This document shows, piece by piece, positions 1-7,551 of a DNA stretch of 64,000 bases. The notes beneath the pieces were generated by a model. It was given only the letters and a program-made list of their open reading frames with translations, did no database searches and was not told the origin of the DNA. Numbering within the stretch: the stretch's first letter is position 1; each line of letters begins with the position of its first letter. The position numbers and the translations under genes are program-made. Source of the stretch: Novipirellula galeiformis (GTDB lineage Bacteria > Planctomycetota > Planctomycetia > Pirellulales > Pirellulaceae); the NCBI RefSeq assembly GCF_007860095.1, contig NZ_SJPT01000005.1, forward strand, positions 558,001 through 622,000, in the 5' to 3' direction.

Positions 1-2
1 GA

Positions 3-1592
3 CAATTAGCGGCGTTGCAACAAGCCAAACGCAATGGAGCCAAAATCATCGCCGTCAACCCGCTGCCCGAAGCTGGCTTGATGGGATTCATGAATCCACA
101 GGAAGCACTGGGCATGCTGGGGTTCGCCACCGAGCTAACCGATTTGTTTTTGCAAGTCAAAATCAATGGCGACATTCCACTGTTCAAAGGCATTATGAAA
201 CAAATGCTCGAGTGGGAGGAAGCCGATCCCGGTTCGGTGATCGATTGGGACTTTGTCAATGAGCATGCCGCAGGCTTAGATGATTTGTGTGCGGACCTTC
301 GCAGTGCCGATTGGGATACTTTGGTGACTCGCAGCGGCGTGACTCGCGAATCGATGCGTCAAGCCGCTGATTGGGTTCGTGCGTCCGAACGAATCATCTT
401 ATGTTGGTGCTTGGGCGTGACCCAGCATACCAACGGAACCCAGAACGTTTGTGAAATGCTGAACCTGTTGCTGTTGCGTGGCGCGATCGGTAAACCTGGT
501 GCGGGGCCGTGCTGTGTTCGCGGGCACAGCAACGTTCAAGGCGATCGCACCATGGGCGTCTGGGAACAGCCCAAGGACGCGTTATTAGATCGTTTGCAAG
601 CGGTATTTGAGTTTGATCCGCCTCGCAAACACGGTTTTGATTCTCAGCGAGCCGCCATCGCGCTGCACCAAGGTGAACTCGATGTTTTTGTCTCCCTCGG
701 AGGCAACTACTTAATGGCGTTGCCGGATACTCGCTATGCCGCCGAGGGGCTCGCAAGGACACGGCTCAATGTGCGTATCGGCACCAAGCTAAATCGTGCC
801 GATCTCGTTGCCGGTGGGCAGTCGTTAATATTGCCTTGTTTGGGGCGAAGTGAACAAGACGTTCGACCGGCGAGTGACGGCACTCCGGCAAACAAACAAT
901 TCACCTCCACCGAAAATTCGATGGGAGTCATTCAATCCTCGCAGGGCAAATTGCCTGCGGCCTCTGCCGAGTTACGCAACGAGGTGGCGATTGTCTGTGA
1001 AATGGCTGCGGCCACGTTGGGCGATCGAGCCAATAACCCCTGGCAAGATTGGGCAAACGATTACGACTTGATTCGTGACGGCATTGCGGCCGTCATCGAT
1101 GGATGTGAGAACTACAACGAAAAAGTTCGCCAGCCTGGCGGTTTTTACTTGCCCAACGCGGCTCGCGAGCGACAGTTCAATACCAGCACCGGAAAAGCAA
1201 ATTTCACCATCAACCCGATCCCTCCGCAAACGATCCAACCGGGCCAGTTTGCGATGACGACGGTGCGCAGCCATGACCAATTCAACACCACAATTTATGG
1301 CAATCACGATCGCTATCGCGGCATTTTGAATGCCCGCCGAGTGGTGATGATGAACGGCGAGGACATGAATGAACGAGGGTTGCGTTCGCGTGACCCCGTT
1401 GCGGTTACCAGCCACCACGACGGAGCAACTCGCACGTTGCAGGACTTCCAAGTCGTCGAGTATCCGATCCCACGCCAATGTGTCGCGATGTACTTTCCCG
1501 AAGCGAATCCACTGATCCCAATGAACGCGACCGATGCATCGAGCAATTGCCCATCGTTCAAACACACCGTCGTGACGATTGAAAAGTGTTGA
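3..1592 (+). CDS. FdhF/YdeP-family molybdopterin oxidoreductase, C-terminal part
   Basis: The reading frame is open to the window edge, so the N-terminus is missing; about 530 residues are visible of a family usually near 750-780. The family binds bis-molybdopterin guanine dinucleotide in the cytoplasm and resembles formate dehydrogenase alpha subunits. The stretch CVRGHSNVQGDRTMG (about bases 517-560) is characteristic of the FdhF/YdeP branch. The segment near the C-terminus with NMNGEDMNERGL-like spacing and FPEANPLIP fits the molydopterin dinucleotide-binding domain. The physiological substrate of YdeP-type enzymes is uncertain. The gene is chromosomal and its 3' end faces the convergent membrane-protein gene. 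Confidence 0.88.
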   Translation, partial: QLAALQQAKRNGAKIIAVNPLPEAGLMGFMNPQEALGMLGFATELTDLFLQVKINGDIPLFKGIMKQMLEWEEADPGSVIDWDFVNEHAAGLDDLCADLRSADWDTLVTRSGVTRESMRQAADWVRASERIILCWCLGVTQHTNGTQNVCEMLNLLLLRGAIGKPGAGPCCVRGHSNVQGDRTMGVWEQPKDALLDRLQAVFEFDPPRKHGFDSQRAAIALHQGELDVFVSLGGNYLMALPDTRYAAEGLARTRLNVRIGTKLNRADLVAGGQSLILPCLGRSEQDVRPASDGTPANKQFTSTENSMGVIQSSQGKLPAASAELRNEVAIVCEMAAATLGDRANNPWQDWANDYDLIRDGIAAVIDGCENYNEKVRQPGGFYLPNAARERQFNTSTGKANFTINPIPPQTIQPGQFAMTTVRSHDQFNTTIYGNHDRYRGILNARRVVMMNGEDMNERGLRSRDPVAVTSHHDGATRTLQDFQVVEYPIPRQCVAMYFPEANPLIPMNATDASSNCPSFKHTVVTIEKC

Positions 1593-1646
1593 GCAGCTAA
1601 GAGCAGGATTAGCGGAAGTTGATATCGATCGAAGCTATGGGCAAGC

Positions 1647-2930
1647 CTATCGCGCCAACCAGTATTGCTTCTGAGCCGTATCGATCTCCTTGCGGCCCAG
1701 CAGACGCTGCTCAATTCGTCGCCCGCTACGGCGATCCGAGACGCCTTTGACGATCACCCGAACCGAGTTTCGCAAATCGCATTGGTGAGCGATCCGACTC
1801 GCCACCGCCAATTGGAAACGAGCTTGCGGATAAATCGGTACTGTTAATCGATCTAGCGACCATGAGTTCATCTCCAATCGATACCATCCGTCGTCGTCGT
1901 CATCGATCAAGAATGGATGCATTTCGGCAGGCACGTGCTCTCGTGCGGAGCGGTGAAGTTCGACCGTCGCGCGACTGCTGTGCGGCGAATAGAGGGCCCA
2001 TGAAGTCCAATGGTCCCAATACCCCCAACGCTCGGTCGCGGGCATGACGATGGCAAGGATCACAAGCGTCGCTGCGAAACGTTGGCCAATGGAATGATTG
2101 AGCTTCGGAACGGTCGCTGACAACGCTGCGGTGCTTGCCGAATCACCGGGATCACTCGAAGGATTGGGATCGATCGGATTGGGACACCGTTGCAAAAACA
2201 GAAACCAAGCTTGCACGATCAAAAGCACGTTCCAAAGCAACACGCCATGGCTGTGGTTGAGGTTCCAAGGGCCGAGCATCCCAATCAAACTCACGTGCAA
2301 TGCGATCACCAGCGCGCCCGCGAGTCGTCGCGTTCGAGTCATCAGCAATCCGATTCCAATCAACATTTCACTCAGCGGCAATAGCAACGCGATCATCGCC
2401 AGCGTGTTGTGCTCGAACCGATCCGCCAAATTTCCGACGCCCGGCAAATCGATGGCGGCAAGGAAATTTTGCCCCACCGTATGGGCGAATTGATAATCGA
2501 TCTTGCCCAGCCCGCTGTACAGATACACGCTCGCCGCCAGCGGGATTAGCCATCGCCGTGCCGTTTCACGATCCATCGTGGCAAAGACAACCGCATAGAT
2601 CGCACTTTGATACGCCCAAGGTTGCAAGCGGTGTTGGTTGAGTAAAAACGCGAAGCACAAAGCGGCGGCGACGATCCACCACAACCACCGGCGGGCACCC
2701 TCCGCAGATGCCAGGATCGCAGCGCACGCGGCCAACAACGTCAGACAAGGAATCCATTGGCCCCAAGGTGACCACGAATGCAAAAACGGCAGCATCGGGA
2801 TCTGCAGTAACGGTTCATCCCCTCGCCACAATGGGAACGTGACCAGAATCAATGCGATCAACATGCCGGCCCACAGCCGAGAGAATCCCCATGAGCGCGT
2901 CACGGCCCCCGTCTCTTCAGTCTCTGTCAC
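1647..2930 (-). CDS. Multi-pass membrane protein, DoxX/MauE or HTTM-like
   Basis: The 427-residue protein has about eight hydrophobic segments in its first 310 residues, including a pattern YLYSGLGKIDYQF followed by a long membrane bundle, as seen in DoxX/MauE/HTTM-type proteins. The last ~110 residues are soluble and contain the acidic run IDDDDDGW. The chosen start is a GTG at 2930 with no clear Shine-Dalgarno site; a start further in, before the first membrane helix, is possible. Function unknown; the family is linked to redox or lipid-quinone chemistry in the membrane, but nothing here proves that. Confidence 0.7.
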   Translation of the reverse strand: MTETEETGAVTRSWGFSRLWAGMLIALILVTFPLWRGDEPLLQIPMLPFLHSWSPWGQWIPCLTLLAACAAILASAEGARRWLWWIVAAALCFAFLLNQHRLQPWAYQSAIYAVVFATMDRETARRWLIPLAASVYLYSGLGKIDYQFAHTVGQNFLAAIDLPGVGNLADRFEHNTLAMIALLLPLSEMLIGIGLLMTRTRRLAGALVIALHVSLIGMLGPWNLNHSHGVLLWNVLLIVQAWFLFLQRCPNPIDPNPSSDPGDSASTAALSATVPKLNHSIGQRFAATLVILAIVMPATERWGYWDHWTSWALYSPHSSRATVELHRSAREHVPAEMHPFLIDDDDDGWYRLEMNSWSLDRLTVPIYPQARFQLAVASRIAHQCDLRNSVRVIVKGVSDRRSGRRIEQRLLGRKEIDTAQKQYWLAR

Positions 2931-3112
2931 AAAAAAACGGCCTTATCTCGATACGTGCGTAAAATCGTCTCAAAAACGAAGCCTATTCGGAATCGGCTTC
3001 CACAGACACCCCACCGTTGTTGTCGCCCATCATCGCTGCGATCGCTTAGAATCCCCCCTCATCAAGCGGCAGGGTCTCAAGCAAAATGACGAACGCGTTC
3101 AAGGAGCTCATC

Positions 3113-3592
3113 ATGACGAGTAAGACCGAGTTGCAGCACCTGCGGCGCTGCGTGGAATTGGCGACCGAGGCGTTGCTGGCCGGGGACGAGCCGTTTGGTT
3201 CGGTGCTAGTCGCTGCCGATGGAACCCAGCTAGCCGAGGATCGCAACCGTGTCGGTTTGGGCGACCCGACACGTCATCCTGAGTTCGAATTGGCCCGCTG
3301 GGCCGCCGCCAACATGACGCGCGAGGCGCGTGCGGCCGCGACCGTGTTCACCTCCGCTGAGCACTGCCCGATGTGTGCCGCTGCGCATGGTTGGGTCGGC
3401 CTGGGCCGAATCGTATACATCTGCTCGTCCCAACAATTGGCCGCTTGGCTCGAAGCACTGCAGGCACCCGCACCGCCGGTCCGTTGCTTGCCGATCCAAG
3501 AGCTCGTCCCTGGCGTTGTGGTCGAAGGGCCGATCGCGGCGCTCGCAGAGCAGGTTCACGAGCTGTTCCGCCGATTCTACGGCGCCACCTGA
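3113..3592 (+). CDS. Nucleoside/guanine deaminase-like (cytidine deaminase fold)
   Basis: The 159-residue protein carries the zinc-dependent deaminase signature: RHPEFELARWA supplies the H-x-E zinc ligand and catalytic glutamate, and AEHCPMCAAAH supplies the C-x-x-C ligands. This fits guanine deaminase or tRNA adenosine deaminase-type enzymes that hydrolyse an exocyclic amine to a keto group. The start is fixed by AAGGAG at 3101-3106, six bases before the ATG at 3113; an upstream in-frame start at 3086 is disfavoured. It is chromosomal and the last complete host gene before the tRNA-Leu insertion site. The substrate cannot be read from the sequence. Confidence 0.82.
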   Translation: MTSKTELQHLRRCVELATEALLAGDEPFGSVLVAADGTQLAEDRNRVGLGDPTRHPEFELARWAAANMTREARAAATVFTSAEHCPMCAAAHGWVGLGRIVYICSSQQLAAWLEALQAPAPPVRCLPIQELVPGVVVEGPIAALAEQVHELFRRFYGAT

Positions 3593-3686
3593 TGCGGGCT
3601 CTGATTCAGCGGGCCGCGAATTGCGGATCGAGGTGTGAAAACCTAAGAAGAGACCGCGTTTTACGTTAAAAACGCGAAAAAGCTAA

Positions 3687-3741
3687 TGCCCAGGGCGGGA
3701 CTCGAACCCGCACAGCCATAACGGCCGAGGGATTTTAAGTC
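3687..3741. repeat. Attachment core copy 1 (left end of element A)
   Basis: This 55-bp sequence is identical to the anticodon-stem-to-3'-end half of tRNA-Leu at 56563-56617 and to the copy at 8977-9031. It lacks the 5' half of the tRNA, so it is a residual attachment site and not a tRNA gene. Just upstream, at 3655-3676, an inverted repeat (8-bp arms, 6-nt loop) lies where the original transcript of the leftward tRNA would have ended. Confidence 0.93.
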
Positions 3742-3935
3742 ACCGGGACAGTGCCGAAAACACTGGTAAAAACGATGTTTCTGAAGCTGTTGTTTCCCAT
3801 TTGTATCCGTCTGCTTGCGAGAAGTCTGCCGATGACGCGAGGTTGACTGAGTTGATCGAGGTCTGGAAAACGCTTGCTAACACCGACCAAGCCGATCTTC
3901 TATCATTAGCGAAGTCATTTTTACCTGGGAAGTGA
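3741..3935 (+). pseudogene. Detached integrase C-terminal tail (64 codons, no start)
   Basis: Directly after the att core, in the frame that runs through the core as CPGRDSNPHSHNGRGILS, an open frame continues for 64 codons from HRDSAENTG to AKSFLPGK and a TGA at 3933-3935. It has no start of its own and a stop (TAA at 3684) lies just before the core. Excision of element A would place it in frame behind the integrase at 7552, lengthening that protein from 494 to 557 residues. A 19-bp sequence within it (3790-3808) recurs in the integrase gene at 8817-8835. It is either the real attP-encoded C-terminus of that integrase or a relic of an older related integrase. Confidence 0.6.
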
Positions 3936-3984
3936 GCGACAAACCGACTTTCCAGGTCCACCAACTAGCGAAAGGCTGAGTGAA

Positions 3985-4158
3985 ATGAGTGTCAACGACG
4001 ATATGAAGGATCCGAATAAGGTTGTTTTGTATTTAGTGATCGGTGCATTGCTTGCTGGTCTCCTGGCATTCTCCGTCAGCGGGAAAGAACGCTCCCGTTC
4101 AGGTGGATACGATGGTGATTCGGGACAGCAGGTCTACACACCGCGCGGTGATTGGTAA
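3985..4158 (+). CDS. Small single-pass membrane protein (57 aa)
   Basis: ATG at 3985 is preceded by AAAGG at a nine-base spacing. The product has a charged N-terminus (MSVNDDMKDPNK), one hydrophobic segment of about 19 residues (VVLYLVIGALLAGLLAFSV), and a polar Gly/Ser-rich tail ending TPRGDW. It is the first gene inside element A. No family is recognised; a role in the membrane, such as exclusion of other phages or control, is speculative. From 4159 to 4406 I see no gene, only a short GC-rich inverted repeat near 4314. Confidence 0.6.
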   Translation: MSVNDDMKDPNKVVLYLVIGALLAGLLAFSVSGKERSRSGGYDGDSGQQVYTPRGDW

Positions 4159-4406
4159 GCCAAAACGAACTGTCTGTGGGGTGCCCGTACCGTCCCCATT
4201 GATCGCCTGAGGATAGTTACATAGTTGCCGGAGGTCGCGACACTCAACATAACGCACCCCTCTACAGAGTGCCATGCCATCGTGTCAGGGACATCGCTTA
4301 AATAACCCTATAAAGCGGGTCTGATCCCCCGCGATTCAACCGTCATCGTAGCGACCGTGACCCCATGCACGGCGTTGCGATGGCTTCTTTACACATGGGG
4401 TTTCGA

Positions 4407-5075
4407 ATGAGCGATTTAGAGCAGTGGCCGCTATTGGTGCAATTGGATTACTTTCGGCCTGACGGATTGCAAGGATGGACGCACAATCCAAGCAAGACCA
4501 ACGTGGTCAGCAAGCTTCTCGGACGCTCCAAGAGCGACTTACCACATGACAAGCGAATCGACTGGCTACCTCGAGATTGGCCGAATGGGATCCCGGCACC
4601 GATCACGGTGACGGCGGTGGCGATATCACAGTGGTGCAGCTACATCACGAAATCGGTGCAATGCTGCCGCCGAGACAATCGTGACGGCAACCTGATCGGC
4701 GTTGCCTACAGCGATGAAGCCGAATCAATCGCGATGATCTGCCGAGCCGCTGGCGTGGTAAACGTGATGGCTGGCAAGTCCGCCAATGCGATGCCCGATG
4801 ACATCCTTGACGGGTGCGTATCGCTGATCGATGCCCTTGCCACTGCCAAGAGACGAAATGGCGGACGACCGGAGGGGAGCGGAAAGCCATTGTCAAAAGA
4901 TGAAACCGACGCGTTGCAGTTTTATGATGAAGGAAAGAAGCCGCGAGACATAGACAAAATGATGGTTGATCGCGGTGCTAAACGCGGGAGCGGTGAACCT
5001 TGGTGTTTTGGTACTTTTGATAAAGTGAAACGAGCGAGAAACGCAAAACGAAAGCGTGACGCGAAAACCCCGTAA
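4407..5075 (+). CDS. Element A hypothetical protein
   Basis: The product of 222 residues (MSDLEQWPLL...) has no motif I can name. The middle part has two helical, non-membrane segments; the C-terminal third (from about residue 155) is highly basic and contains SKDETDALQFYDEGKKPRDIDKM, which reads like a resolvase/sigma-type helix-turn-helix, suggesting DNA binding. I chose ATG 4407 because GGGG lies six bases upstream; in-frame ATGs at 4365, 4380 and 4395 would add up to 14 residues. It precedes the Xis-primase genes of element A and may be a regulator or replication accessory. Confidence 0.6.
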   Translation: MSDLEQWPLLVQLDYFRPDGLQGWTHNPSKTNVVSKLLGRSKSDLPHDKRIDWLPRDWPNGIPAPITVTAVAISQWCSYITKSVQCCRRDNRDGNLIGVAYSDEAESIAMICRAAGVVNVMAGKSANAMPDDILDGCVSLIDALATAKRRNGGRPEGSGKPLSKDETDALQFYDEGKKPRDIDKMMVDRGAKRGSGEPWCFGTFDKVKRARNAKRKRDAKTP

Positions 5076-5160
5076 CGAAACTTCCGAAACGGTTTTATCA
5101 CCTTTCCAATTCCGAAAAAAAATACTTGGCGGAACACAACAAACCACCACGGCAAACCAC

Positions 5161-5212
5161 GAAAGAAAAAATTTTCTTTCACTGCGACCGTCACGAAACT
5201 AATTCCGTGACG
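5161..5212. promoter_or_regulatory. Two adjacent dyads upstream of the Xis/ATPase genes
   Basis: A perfect inverted repeat with 9-bp arms and a 2-bp centre (GAAAGAAAA / TTTTCTTTC, 5161-5180) is followed by a second with 7-bp arms (CGTCACG / CGTGACG, 5189-5212). They lie in the 210-bp AT-rich gap 5076-5285 before the replication-type genes. Such paired dyads are typical of operators or small replication origins; no protein partner can be named. Confidence 0.5.
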
Positions 5213-5285
5213 ATTCACCCCTGAGACTCTGCATCGTGGTCATCACGTCGATGACCAAAATCTACAAAATGCAGGGAAACGAAAC

Positions 5286-5537
5286 GTGGAACAAAATCAA
5301 TTGGCCGTCGATCGACGCGCGGCCGCCAAGATGCTGGGCATCGGTCCAACAAAGCTGTGGCAAATCACCTACCCCCGTGGTCCGGTACCGTCGTTTCGGG
5401 TTGGTCGTGCCGTGCGGTACTCGGTCGCTGACTTGCGGGCGTTTGTCGATGATCGCCGTCGTGAGACCGCTGAACGAATCGCCAAAGACATTGGCCTGAT
5501 GACCGCCGCTGATTTGCTTGAGGGAGGCCGACCATGA
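5286..5537 (+). CDS. Excisionase/AlpA-like helix-turn-helix protein
   Basis: The 83-residue protein begins MEQNQLAVDRRAAAKMLGIG, then has a winged-helix MerR/Xis-type pattern: A-A-K-M-L-G-I-G-x-x-K-L-W, a proline-containing wing (PRGPVPSFRVGRAVRY) and VADLRAFVDD. This is the usual layout of excisionases and AlpA-like activators that bend attachment-site DNA and set the direction of integrase action. It overlaps the next gene by four bases, so it is probably co-translated with the ATPase. Start chosen as the first in-frame ATG with GAAACG just upstream. Confidence 0.75.
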   Translation: MEQNQLAVDRRAAAKMLGIGPTKLWQITYPRGPVPSFRVGRAVRYSVADLRAFVDDRRRETAERIAKDIGLMTAADLLEGGRP

Positions 5538-6973
5538 GTAACGATCGAACACCCCTTGAAGATGACACCGATTCGGTCGCACACCCGGCGCCATCGACAT
5601 CGCCGACGTTGCTGGACGTCGACGAAATGGACGCAAGCCGTCTGGTTCGGCCTGAATTGATCCTGACGTCTGACGTGTCCGCAATTGCGATTCCCCGTCT
5701 GGTGGAACGTGATGGACTACCTGAGGGCGAGTGGCTACACATGGTCCGCCGTGGTTCGGATCGGTATTGTGAGAAACTGACGTCACCGTTAGCGACTCCC
5801 AGTGGTGACGTCTGGCTGTCGCCCCTGCCCGCTGATCCGATACCGGCGGACGTTCGCGACTGGTGCCGATGGTCGATCGGTTCGCGCCGTGCGTGGCTTG
5901 CGGGTGCGACATCCACGACGACCGCAGAAACTTTGCGGCTGGTTGCCGATTGGATCGACCGCTACCTCGTGCTGCCAGATGACGGTGTCGGTCATGGTTT
6001 GACGCTATCGACTTGGGTGATGATGACCTACGTTTATCCGGCACTCCCTGCCGTGCCATTTCTGTATTTGGCTGGCCCGCCTAATTCGGGCAAAACGCGA
6101 GCGATGGATGTTCTATCACGTTTGGTCTTTCGCCCGATGGCGACGTCGAACGCGACCGCTCCAACGCTGTTTCGCACTCGACATGCCTTTGGTGGTGTTC
6201 TGCTATTCGATGAAGCTGAGCGATTGCGTGATACGAAATCACCCGACGTGGGAGAATTGCTTTCTGTGCTGTTGAGTGGTTATCGGCGTGGTGGGCGAGC
6301 AAGCCGCCTTGAAAAGGTTGGTGATGTTTTTCGGCCCGTCTGGTTCGATGTATATGGCCCGGTCGTTATCGGGTGCATCAAAGGTTTGCCGCCTGCGTTG
6401 TCGTCGCGTTGCCTCACGGTTCGCATGACGCGAGCGGGGAAGACTGATCCCCAGGTTAGCCGTGACATCGATGACCGGCATGATGCTGCCGCTGTGCGGG
6501 ATGCGTTGCACTGCTGGGCACTGGATCATGGTTTCAATGCCCTGAACCAAACTACGCCGCCGACCGGGCTTGCGAATCGTGACGCTGAGTTGTGGGGCCC
6601 CTTATTGCGGATCGCTGCCGATACTGGCGACGCTGATCTGGTTCGCTTCATGGGCAACCATGCCCAGGCGATGACCGTTGCCGCCGCTGATGACGTGACG
6701 CCCGAGGCGGATCCCGTTTTCGTTGCCGCGTTGCATCGACTCTTGACCGAAACACAGCTACCGACTGCGGGTGAGGTATTGCGCCGCGCAAAAGAAATCG
6801 ACGACGAAATCATCGACGACAAATGGTCTGCAAAGGGTGTGGCCGGAGTCTTGAAGCGATACGGTTTCAGAACCTTTAAGAGCAACGGTCGTCGCGTTTA
6901 CCGATTGGCTGCGGAGGATGTTGCAACGATTGCCGAGCGTTACGGTTTCGATATCGACGGGGGTGATGCGTGA
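5534..6973 (+). CDS. Primase/helicase-associated P-loop ATPase
   Basis: The 479-residue protein has a Walker A motif GPPNSGKT (residues 181-188) and Walker B LLFDEAE (226-227 DE), followed by an SGYRRGG and RPVWFDVYGPVVIG core and a C-terminal winged-helix-like part (KGVAGVLKRYGFRTFKSNGRRVYRL). This pattern resembles DUF3631 and the helicase half of phage/plasmid primases. The N-terminal 130 residues lack a visible zinc finger or TOPRIM domain. Its likely role is replication initiation of element A. It overlaps the Xis-like gene upstream (ATGA) and the zinc-ribbon gene downstream by four bases, indicating one operon. Confidence 0.7.
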   Translation: MSNDRTPLEDDTDSVAHPAPSTSPTLLDVDEMDASRLVRPELILTSDVSAIAIPRLVERDGLPEGEWLHMVRRGSDRYCEKLTSPLATPSGDVWLSPLPADPIPADVRDWCRWSIGSRRAWLAGATSTTTAETLRLVADWIDRYLVLPDDGVGHGLTLSTWVMMTYVYPALPAVPFLYLAGPPNSGKTRAMDVLSRLVFRPMATSNATAPTLFRTRHAFGGVLLFDEAERLRDTKSPDVGELLSVLLSGYRRGGRASRLEKVGDVFRPVWFDVYGPVVIGCIKGLPPALSSRCLTVRMTRAGKTDPQVSRDIDDRHDAAAVRDALHCWALDHGFNALNQTTPPTGLANRDAELWGPLLRIAADTGDADLVRFMGNHAQAMTVAAADDVTPEADPVFVAALHRLLTETQLPTAGEVLRRAKEIDDEIIDDKWSAKGVAGVLKRYGFRTFKSNGRRVYRLAAEDVATIAERYGFDIDGGDA

Positions 6974-7368
6974 TACAGGTACACACCGCTGGGGAGTGCC
7001 CTACATGCCCTGAAGTGCCCTATCGTCCCTCAAACGATGGAAATCTCGAACTTGATATTGCTGTTGCCAATGGCGGGTCGGGGCACATGGGGCACGTCCG
7101 GCACTTAGGGCACGATGTGGGCAGTGTGCCCGCGTTGATGACCGGGTTGTTTGGTTCGGGTTCTTCATCTTCACCATCGCCAAGTTTTACAACGACGACA
7201 TCGACATTATTGGTTTGCTGTTGGTGTGGTTCGCACAACTTGGTCGATGAACATGATGGCATTCGATGCGGATCGTGCCAGCGAATGGTCTGGAGTGACA
7301 CCGGTGCATCGTTGACCCGATGCGACTTCATTGGCTATTTCAATGGCTCGATGGAATACGATCCCTGA
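6970..7368 (+). CDS. Small zinc-ribbon protein
   Basis: The 132-residue product has a C-terminal treble-clef-like zinc ribbon: CCWCGSHNLVDEHDGIRCGSCQ, giving two C-x-x-C pairs about 16 residues apart, and an additional CPTC near the N-terminus. The middle is Ser/Thr-rich and low in complexity. The GTG start overlaps the stop of the ATPase gene, so it belongs to the same operon. Zinc ribbons of this size in replication operons commonly bind nucleic acid or a primase partner; the role here is not shown. The gap 7369-7551 to the integrase contains no gene. Confidence 0.55.
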   Translation: MIQVHTAGECPTCPEVPYRPSNDGNLELDIAVANGGSGHMGHVRHLGHDVGSVPALMTGLFGSGSSSSPSPSFTTTTSTLLVCCWCGSHNLVDEHDGIRCGSCQRMVWSDTGASLTRCDFIGYFNGSMEYDP

Positions 7369-7551
7369 TTCATGGGGAAGCGATTCGATGACCCTGCAAA
7401 TATTGAGCAGGGGTAGTACCCTCACATTTTCAGACCGAGATTTTGATAGGTTTTTCATTGCAACGGCTAGGCTTCGCGAGCCGAACACCGGGCATCACCA
7501 CCCGGCTCGCCGTTGTTTTTCAATCCATTGGTGACGTGAAAGGTGATTCAC

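Noticed and set aside
3740-3964. Minus-strand open frame beside the left att core
   Set aside because: It is antisense to the detached integrase tail, which has the more protein-like composition and a continuous frame with the core.
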